From Bacillota bacterium (GTDB taxonomy: Bacteria; Bacillota; Clostridia; Acetivibrionales; DSM-1351): 49,260 nucleotides of DNA. A model generated the notes under the pieces. It worked only from the letters and a program-made list of their open reading frames with translations, was not told the DNA's origin and ran no database searches. The stretch lies in the NCBI GenBank assembly GCA_023460955.1, contig JAEWOH010000022.1:1-49260 (forward strand). Direction: 5' to 3'. Position numbers and translations under genes: made by a program. Shown piece by piece: positions 43,655 through 49,260 of this stretch. Within the stretch, counting starts at the first letter, position 1, and every line of letters starts with the position of its first letter.

Positions 43655-44572
43655 CTATGTCCTGACATCGACCCACTTTGTACCTATTGGCATAATATCG
43701 GGGTCCTTGGTATGAATTCTCAGATTACTGAAGTCCCGCGTTGCAAGCATATCTGACAGTGATTTTGCCCACAGCAGCTGATTTACCTGTGCGTAAAACC
43801 TTGCTCTGTCTATATAAAGCATAATATTTTTGTAATACCGGCCCATTCTTCTTACAAATCCCTCTCCGTAATTATCCAGCAGTAACCCTATATCGTAGGC
43901 AGGGTCTCCAATGCCGGACAATCCGAAGTCAATGATCCCGCTCAAACGGTTTGTATCCTTATTAACAAATATATGATATGGCATAAAATCACCGTGAATC
44001 AGCACAGGCTGGTAATCTGCAAAGTGTTCATCAGCCATCACAGGTCTAAAAACCAGCCTGCAATATTCCTTTGAATAACTGTCACAATACGGAAAAACCT
44101 TTCTTTCTATTTCTTCATACTTGACAAGCCAGTCTTCCGATGACATGCAGGCCTGACACTCATGTATTTTTTTTGAGACCTCACCTTTTAATGGCGTGGA
44201 ATGCAACTGCTTCAAAAACATGGCTGTCTGCTCTGCAAGCATATCATGTACTCTGTTTCCCTGCTGCATCAAAAAATTTCTAAAAAGAGGTTCACCTTTA
44301 ATGTAACTGAGCTTTGAAACACCTGTTTCAATTTTTTCGGCTTTGGGAACAGGGACATAAAGGCTTTTGCCCATTAGTTCCAGAACATTTACCTCATTTT
44401 CAATATATCCTGCACTCCAATCAAACTTTGAAAACTTAAAAACCTCTTTCTCATTTACAATAACAATATCTGCATGCTTTCCATCATTAAAGTTACAATT
44501 TATTTTATCTATCTTAAGTTGAGGATATTTACTATTAATATAGCTAATATATTTTGCTTCCTTTGTATCCAT
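43655..44572 (-). CDS. APH-family phosphotransferase (small-molecule kinase)
   Basis: 305 residues with the aminoglycoside phosphotransferase/choline kinase fold: the catalytic HGDFMPYHIFV (Brenner motif, His-Gly-Asp) and IIDFGLSGIGDPAYDIG for metal binding. The ATP-binding N-lobe is recognisable from KVFKFSKFDW. The family phosphorylates sugars, choline, homoserine or antibiotics; the substrate cannot be told. The ATG at 44572 has GGAGGAG nine bases upstream. It is divergent from the secreted lysine-rich protein. Confidence 0.82.
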   Translation of the reverse strand: MDTKEAKYISYINSKYPQLKIDKINCNFNDGKHADIVIVNEKEVFKFSKFDWSAGYIENEVNVLELMGKSLYVPVPKAEKIETGVSKLSYIKGEPLFRNFLMQQGNRVHDMLAEQTAMFLKQLHSTPLKGEVSKKIHECQACMSSEDWLVKYEEIERKVFPYCDSYSKEYCRLVFRPVMADEHFADYQPVLIHGDFMPYHIFVNKDTNRLSGIIDFGLSGIGDPAYDIGLLLDNYGEGFVRRMGRYYKNIMLYIDRARFYAQVNQLLWAKSLSDMLATRDFSNLRIHTKDPDIMPIGTKWVDVRT

Positions 44573-44724
44573 TTTTGCTCCTCCAAAATAATTGGTTTTT
44601 GCCCGGTAGTATATAATACGAAAAAGCTCACAAAAGCGGAACAATAAATTTTAATTGCTCCCCCCTAATTTCGATTCCTTGTCGAATCATATACTAAACA
44701 ACAATTTCTTAGGGAGGCTAATTT

Positions 44725-45399
44725 ATGCAAAAAGGATTATACAAACTATTGGCTGTAATAACAGCATTAACAGTTTTAACTTCAGTGCCGCTTTCCATGT
44801 CAGCAAAATCTCAGAATGGAAACGGTGAAAAGAAATCAGAAGTCAAGTTGGAACTTAAGCAGGATAAAAAGGTACAAGCTGTATCCGATAAAAAAACGGA
44901 AGTAAAACCCGAAATAAAGCAGGACAAGAAAATTACTCCTGTGAAAGAAGCCGCAAAGGCGAAAAAGCCTGTTAAGAAAGACCCTAATGTGGAAAAACTT
45001 AATACAGCAGACAAGAAAATTAATAGCGTTGAAATAGAACTGGACAAGCTAACGGCAAAAATAAACAGCGTCGTAAGCAGCACAACAGGTTCTGCAATTA
45101 GCACAACCGGTTCTGCCGTAACGATACCAAATAGCGGTTCTGTCACATCAACCACAGGTTCTTCAATTACGGTCAAACTGCCTAAGGGCCAGAGCCTTAA
45201 AGGATTTGTTAACGGCAATAAAGGTAAGCTTAACGCATTGACAAATAGAGTTAAGGCAATTGAAAAAAGTATGAAAGCTATTAAAGCTGATAATATTACT
45301 GCCGAAAAGTACAATAGTATTACTATCAGACTAAATACGATAAAAACAAAAATTCAGGCAGAAATAAACTTACTAAACAGCTTACTACCTAAAAAATAA
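44725..45399 (+). CDS. Secreted lysine-rich protein with Ser/Thr-Gly linker
   Basis: 224 residues. A signal peptide (MQKGLYK, hydrophobic core to about residue 26, SMSA cleavage) is followed by a highly charged segment with repeated KQDKK units, then a coiled-coil-like stretch. Residues 117-150 form a low-complexity linker with four TTGS motifs, then a second coiled coil to the end. It has no anchor. The linker looks like a target for O-glycosylation, and it lies 2 kb from a predicted fucosyltransferase cluster. I do not know a family for it. GGAGG precedes the ATG. Confidence 0.75.
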   Translation: MQKGLYKLLAVITALTVLTSVPLSMSAKSQNGNGEKKSEVKLELKQDKKVQAVSDKKTEVKPEIKQDKKITPVKEAAKAKKPVKKDPNVEKLNTADKKINSVEIELDKLTAKINSVVSSTTGSAISTTGSAVTIPNSGSVTSTTGSSITVKLPKGQSLKGFVNGNKGKLNALTNRVKAIEKSMKAIKADNITAEKYNSITIRLNTIKTKIQAEINLLNSLLPKK

Positions 45400-45423
45400 T
45401 AGTGCATTACTTCAAATCCTTAA

Positions 45424-45457
45424 CACGAAACCGCATACCCTGCGGTTTCGTGTTTTT
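45424..45457 (+). terminator. Terminator after the lysine-rich protein gene
   Basis: ACACGAAACCGCA and TGCGGTTTCGTGT form a 13-pair stem with a short loop, followed by TTTTTATTTTT. It lies between convergent genes. Confidence 0.92.
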
Positions 45458-45501
45458 ATTTTTAGCCACAACCGATGATTTCTAGAAATTTTACTACATC
45501 C

Positions 45502-46461
45502 TCAGTAAAGCAGCTTAATATTCGTTTCGGGCCAATCCCTCAGTCTCATAACAGTGTTTGAAAGGTTTGAATACCCATTTCCTATAAAGAAATCACACTG
45601 TGCTGCCAGATAAGTATCCTTGATAATCTCAATTGTATCCTTTACCAGTTCCACTCCTTTATGTCGCTTGTTAGGATAGTCCAGAAGGCAGGTTGCAATT
45701 CTCTCCTTCAAAGGAACCTTCTTGCTGTCTGAATAAATCAGCATATCGTTTTTGCCATACATTTTCTTATATTGTGCAAATAATTTGTTCGAATCGGTTA
45801 TTACAAATATATGTCTCGCATTATACCTTACTATAAACTGCCAGATATTAGGCCTGTAATATTCGTTCAGATCGTAAAGCTGTGCCACCTCATTAACAAT
45901 TGCATTTCCCCTCACATGCACGCATATTATGGGTTTCTCATCCCTGAAATTGGGATTTGTGTTGATAAACTTCTTAATTTCTCTTGATATTTCAGGCTTT
46001 AGCTTGAGGTAAGTATCAAAAAGCCTCCTGTATATCTGATGTGGAGTCTTGCCATAAGCCCAATGATCGCTTCGTATCCATGGTAAAAATGCTCTTAAGG
46101 GATAGTAGATATCACTTACTACTACGTTTGCGTCGCTTTTCATAAGACTCTTAAGATCACGGTTTTCCATTCTCAATCTATCCGTATCTTCGGCAAGCAG
46201 ATTTTCATATTTCCAAACTGTCGGGTAATAGGTATACTCTTTACTTATCACATCATGAAAGGTGTATTGTGACACAGGCTCAAAGAAGAATTCATATGCA
46301 TTTGTAGTGATTGATTCACTGTAAAGGCTCTCCATGCCCCAGTAAACCACTGGAATCCTTCCTGTCAGTTCGGCAGCCAGGATTTGGCACATTACATGAT
46401 CAACCTCACCCCATAGACTGTTGCCTAGTGCTTTTATCAATAGAAATTTATTAGTCGACAT
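45502..46461 (-). CDS. Fucosyltransferase-like protein (FUT8/NodZ superfamily), paralogue 3
   Basis: 319 residues, the last of three tandem paralogues. It shares with the others an N-terminal block FLLIKALGNSLWGEVDHVM, the middle HVRG motif, the HIFVITDSNKLFAQY block and the C-terminal AAQCDFFIGNGYSNLSNTV. These three blocks match in order the motifs I-III of alpha-1,6-fucosyltransferases (H-x-R, LTD and the DFF-S/T region). In this copy the Asp after HVRR is replaced (HVRGNAIVNE), so its activity is less certain. The ATG at 46461 overlaps the upstream stop by 11 bases. Probably a GDP-fucose-dependent transferase in the cytoplasm. Confidence 0.65.
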   Translation of the reverse strand: MSTNKFLLIKALGNSLWGEVDHVMCQILAAELTGRIPVVYWGMESLYSESITTNAYEFFFEPVSQYTFHDVISKEYTYYPTVWKYENLLAEDTDRLRMENRDLKSLMKSDANVVVSDIYYPLRAFLPWIRSDHWAYGKTPHQIYRRLFDTYLKLKPEISREIKKFINTNPNFRDEKPIICVHVRGNAIVNEVAQLYDLNEYYRPNIWQFIVRYNARHIFVITDSNKLFAQYKKMYGKNDMLIYSDSKKVPLKERIATCLLDYPNKRHKGVELVKDTIEIIKDTYLAAQCDFFIGNGYSNLSNTVMRLRDWPETNIKLLY

Positions 46462-47512
46462 AAGTATTAACACCCCCATAAAACTCAGGATATTCTGTTC
46501 TATGCTTCTCTGCTTCGGCAACCCGCCTTTTTCCTTCTGCCTTTACTCTCTTATTAGCCAGCTTTATTTCCGACTTCAGATCCCTGTAAAACAAAACCAT
46601 GTTCTCTTCGGGCCAGTCTTTCAGACGTTTAACAGTATATGACACATTAGAATAACCGTTCCCAATAAAAAAGTCACATTTAGCTGCAAGAAAAGTATCC
46701 TTTATTATTTCTATTCCCTTTCTCCGTTTAACCGTGTAATCCTGGAGGTGCGGCGCATCTCCCGTGGCATTGATAAAACCTCTTCTGCATTCGGTGTAGA
46801 CAACCATCGAGCCGTACCTCTCTGCAAAATCATCCACCATTTCCTTACAGTCTGTTAATAGAAGCAGCTTCTGTACTTTATACCTTAGTATGAATTCCTC
46901 TATCTTCTTATGATATTGTTTGTTAAGGTGTGAAAGATTCTCTACCTCCCTCACCTTGTCTCCTCCCCTGATGTGAACCCCCAACAGCGGACTGCTGCCT
47001 TTCATTTCGTTTACATAAAATTCATCTATCTCCTGCTCAATATCCGGCTTCAGTTTTATATATTTATCAAACAGGTATCGGTATATCTGATGGGCTGTCA
47101 TGCCGTAAGCCCAGTGTTCTTTAGGTATAAAACTGATTATTGGACGTACAAAGTAGTGAACATCGCTTACCACGACATTAGCATCACTGTTTATCATTTC
47201 TCCAAGATTCCTGTGAGCCCAGGCCACTTTATCCAAATCTTCCACTATTGCATTCTCATAGCTCCATACCGGAGGATAGTAAGTAAACGCAGGATTTATA
47301 ACATCGGACACCGAGTAAGGTGAAACGGGTTCGAAATAAAGCTCAAAAGCATTTGATTTAAAGGATTCCCCATAGAGACTATTGGTTCCCCAATAGACCA
47401 CCGGAATTCTGTTTGTAATTTCTGCTACCAGCAGCTGCCCCATCACATGATCAACATCGGACCAGAAGCCGCAGCCCCAGGACTTAATCAGCAAAAATCG
47501 TTCAGTTGCCAC
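46451..47512 (-). CDS. Fucosyltransferase-like protein (FUT8/NodZ superfamily), paralogue 2
   Basis: 353 residues, the copy closest to the family consensus: VHIRGGDKVREVENL (motif I with His-x-Arg and Asp-Lys), LLLLTDCKEMVDDFAERYG (motif II) and DTFLAAKCDFFIGNGYSNVSYTV (motif III). The start is GTG at 47512, with GGAGG eight bases upstream; an earlier TTG would contain that site. It overlaps both neighbours by 11 bases, so the three genes are translationally coupled. The C-terminus carries a basic extension of about 30 residues. GDP-L-fucose from gmd-fcl is the likely donor. Confidence 0.7.
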   Translation of the reverse strand: MATERFLLIKSWGCGFWSDVDHVMGQLLVAEITNRIPVVYWGTNSLYGESFKSNAFELYFEPVSPYSVSDVINPAFTYYPPVWSYENAIVEDLDKVAWAHRNLGEMINSDANVVVSDVHYFVRPIISFIPKEHWAYGMTAHQIYRYLFDKYIKLKPDIEQEIDEFYVNEMKGSSPLLGVHIRGGDKVREVENLSHLNKQYHKKIEEFILRYKVQKLLLLTDCKEMVDDFAERYGSMVVYTECRRGFINATGDAPHLQDYTVKRRKGIEIIKDTFLAAKCDFFIGNGYSNVSYTVKRLKDWPEENMVLFYRDLKSEIKLANKRVKAEGKRRVAEAEKHRTEYPEFYGGVNTYVD

Positions 47513-48671
47513 CTGACCCACCTCCTTCAAGAGGTTTAAACTTTGCTATAAGCTTCTTTATAAAGCGGGTAAAGATGTTACCTTCCTTTCGGACAATGAG
47601 CCTTACATTTACAGGATATTTTTTTCGTTTATAAACCCAGCAAAGCAGCTTAACGTTCTTTTCCGGCCAATCCTTCAACCGGGTAACCCCATGGGAAAGA
47701 TGAGAAAAGTCGTTCCCTATAAAGAAATCACATTTAGAGGCAATATAAGCATCCTTAATTACTTCTATGCCTCTGCGTCTTTTTATCATTGTGTTTTCAA
47801 GGTAAGAAGGTTCGTGACCAGCAGCAAGACGTTTGCAATCAGTGTAAACTACTTTTGGACCATAAAGCTTTACATAATCCTTAACTGTTTCCTGACAATC
47901 AGTTAAAAGGAAAATCTTCTTTATGTTATACTTTTCAATAATCCTCTTAATTTCTTTATGGTAAGACTGATTGGGTTCTTTATATTTGCCCTTTTTAAGG
48001 TATCTTTGAATTTTTACAACCGCAACATCAGGTTGGTCCTTTTTCTTTTTATATACCTTGTTCCAGTATTGGTTATCAAACTTGTCAGCATCCCTAGTAT
48101 CAAATACAAGTTCATCATCTACTCTTCTGACATGAACGGCAAGCGCAGGGTGGTCATCCTTCAGCCACGAATTGTAATAACCTTGTATCTCCATATCAAT
48201 ATCCGGTTTAATTCTGATATATTTACTGTAGAGATAGTGGTAAATCTGCTCAACAGTCATTCCGTAAGCTGCATGACCTTTCTTTAAAAAGGGAATAAGC
48301 TCGTAAACATTATAGTAAACGTCACCGACTACGACGTTTGCCTTACTGCCCAACATATCCCCTACATTCCGGAAGGTCCAGGTATCCTTTGTATGATCAT
48401 CCACCAGCAGGTTGTCAGAATCCCAGACAGGTGGATAATATGTGTACTCAGGATTGACAAGATTAAATATTGTGTAGCCGTTTACCGGTTCAAAGTAGAG
48501 CTCAAACCCGTTAGTCTGAACAAACCCGTTGTTAAGGCAATGCGTCGGCCAGTAAATAACTGGAATCCTGTCTGTCATTTCGGCTATGAGCAGCTGCCCC
48601 AGTACATGATCTATGTCAGCCCAAAGTATATAGCTCCAAGCTTTTATCAGCAGGAATCTATCATTTGACAT
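47502..48671 (-). CDS. Fucosyltransferase-like protein (FUT8/NodZ superfamily), paralogue 1
   Basis: 389 residues, the first gene of the triplet. It has the same N-terminal block (FLLIKAWSYILWADIDHVL), motif I as VHVRRVDDELVFD, motif II FLLTDCQETVKDYVKLYG and motif III ASKCDFFIGNDFSHLSHGV. An insertion of about 50 residues, rich in Lys and Asp, sits after motif I, and the C-terminus ends in a basic tail with GGGSGG. The ATG at 48671 has GAGGTG eight bases upstream. No signal peptide or membrane segment is visible, so it acts in the cytoplasm or at the inner membrane surface. Confidence 0.7.
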   Translation of the reverse strand: MSNDRFLLIKAWSYILWADIDHVLGQLLIAEMTDRIPVIYWPTHCLNNGFVQTNGFELYFEPVNGYTIFNLVNPEYTYYPPVWDSDNLLVDDHTKDTWTFRNVGDMLGSKANVVVGDVYYNVYELIPFLKKGHAAYGMTVEQIYHYLYSKYIRIKPDIDMEIQGYYNSWLKDDHPALAVHVRRVDDELVFDTRDADKFDNQYWNKVYKKKKDQPDVAVVKIQRYLKKGKYKEPNQSYHKEIKRIIEKYNIKKIFLLTDCQETVKDYVKLYGPKVVYTDCKRLAAGHEPSYLENTMIKRRRGIEVIKDAYIASKCDFFIGNDFSHLSHGVTRLKDWPEKNVKLLCWVYKRKKYPVNVRLIVRKEGNIFTRFIKKLIAKFKPLEGGGSGGN

Positions 48672-48750
48672 GTTTATTTCACCTCAATTTATGGTATTCA
48701 TGATATTTTATGTAATCCATATTTGATTTGTGAAATAAATTTTAAATTAA

Positions 48751-48786
48751 AAAAGTCCCAAAGAGACATTATCTCCAAGGGACTCT
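48751..48786 (-). terminator. Terminator after the small membrane gene
   Basis: AGTCCC and GGGACT outer arms with GGAGA/TCTC inner pairing, followed on the minus strand by TTTTTTAATTT. It separates the small membrane gene from the fucosyltransferase-like triplet. Confidence 0.88.
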
Positions 48787-48791
48787 AAACA

Positions 48792-49037
48792 TCAACCACC
48801 TTGCATACTTTGAATATATAACATCAGCCTGTATATTTCATAACCTGCAATACCCAGCAAAACTAGAAATATAGCTAGTGCATATAGACCCCATGCCGTG
48901 TACGTGTTCAGGGGATTAATTTTCTTTTTCTCTTCATCAAACATTCTCTTGCTTTTTTCTCTTCGGTCCCACCAGTTATATATGCAAAGGCACATAAGCA
49001 TTAGCAGTACAAACAACATAAGAATAAACTTGCCCAT
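48792..49037 (-). CDS. Small two-helix membrane protein, 81 aa
   Basis: An 81-residue protein with two hydrophobic segments (about residues 3-20 and 50-70) joined by a highly charged loop WWDRREKSKRMFDEEKKK. The ATG at 49037 has GGGGGGA six bases upstream. I do not recognise it. It is a single-gene unit with its own terminator. Confidence 0.7.
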   Translation of the reverse strand: MGKFILMLFVLLMLMCLCIYNWWDRREKSKRMFDEEKKKINPLNTYTAWGLYALAIFLVLLGIAGYEIYRLMLYIQSMQGG

Positions 49038-49137
49038 GAAAAATCCCCCCACTAAACTATGTTTGTGTAAACTAGTTACACGTTTATTGTTTTTATATTG
49101 CTTATATATCAGGGTTTTAAGGTTTTTTTGAAAAAAA

Positions 49138-49209
49138 AAACAATGACCCCCTCTTTTCCTGTATAATTGAAGTTCTCACACACCAAAATCCAGGAAGGAA
49201 AGTGTCATT
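49138..49209. repeat. Imperfect inverted repeat with terminator-like A/T tract
   Basis: CAATGAC...TTTCCTG (49141-49161) and CAGGAAGGAAAGTGTCATTG (49190-49209) are imperfect inverted repeats of about 20 bases around a 30-base spacer. The minus-strand reading ends in a long T run, which would stop transcription leaving the downstream gene region. This arrangement is frequent at insertion-sequence ends, where it blocks read-through. Confidence 0.45.
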
Positions 49210-49260
49210 GTGAACTCAATTATAACAGCTTTAGTACTATATAATCAATTTTTACTTGCT
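49210..49260 (+). CDS. Partial CDS at right edge, possible transposase start
   Basis: Seventeen codons from GTG at 49210 to the window end (MNSIITALVLYNQFLLA). AGGAAGGAAA lies upstream. The hydrophobic MNSII-type start and the inverted repeat just before it recall some clostridial transposases, but too little is present to assign it. Confidence 0.4.
   Translation, partial: MNSIITALVLYNQFLLA

Noticed and set aside
44811..45314. Minus-strand frame of 167 codons opposite the lysine-rich protein
   Set aside because: Its Leu/Phe/Ser-rich content is the complement of the Lys-rich coding strand; no ribosome binding site was seen.

Overview
The window is about 49 kb of AT-rich DNA from a low-GC Gram-positive bacterium of the class Clostridia. 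The evidence is a 16S rRNA 5' end of clostridial type, purine-rich GGAGG ribosome binding sites, several TTG and GTG starts, a T-box leader on a branched-chain amino acid operon, and a ROK-type xylose regulator. A Ruminiclostridium-like saccharolytic anaerobe is a reasonable guess, but that is inference. No plasmid or phage genes and no CRISPR array were seen; one possible insertion-sequence end lies at the right edge.

Layout. 1-0.7 kb: start of an rRNA operon on the minus strand with two promoters. 0.7-7.7 kb: a methyltransferase, a 2-hydroxyacid dehydrogenase, an overlapping acyltransferase/zinc-ribbon membrane pair, a GH4 alpha-galactosidase (melA), a nitroreductase and an AraC regulator. 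7.7-15.4 kb: a four-gene minus-strand unit made of an AraC regulator with two GyrI-like sensor domains, two different UvrA paralogues that both lack the UvrB-binding region, and a serine beta-lactamase-fold hydrolase. This looks like an inducible drug or DNA-damage response module. 15.5-19.9 kb: xylose operon xylB-ROK-xylA with a strong promoter overlapped by a palindromic operator. 20.4-28.0 kb: branched-chain amino acid genes ilvB-ilvN-ilvC-leuA-cimA led by a T-box, with a compact GC-rich multi-hairpin RNA element between ilvC and leuA and a small cysteine-rich ORF directly before cimA.

28.2-33.1 kb: a single plus-strand gene for a secreted 1625-residue protein made almost entirely of 17 repeats of about 94 residues with no visible anchor. 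33.2-36.3 kb: a thioredoxin-fold protein with a single active-site cysteine, tadA and proS, preceded by a second structured RNA ending in a strong terminator. 36.4-40.9 kb: an ABC-2 exporter (ATPase and two permeases) and an orphan molybdate-binding lipoprotein with a long leader.

41.0-48.7 kb looks like a fucosylation locus. gmd and fcl convert GDP-mannose to GDP-L-fucose, and three translationally overlapping paralogues downstream carry the H-x-R, LTD and C-terminal motifs of the alpha-1,6-fucosyltransferase (FUT8/NodZ) superfamily. A secreted lysine-rich protein with a Ser/Thr-Gly linker, a DivIVA-like coiled-coil protein and an APH-fold kinase lie between them.

The best candidates for something new are the RNA element at 23968-24140 (possibly a stand-alone HEARO-type element), the triple fucosyltransferase-like cluster with gmd/fcl, the twin truncated UvrA module, and the 17-repeat secreted protein.
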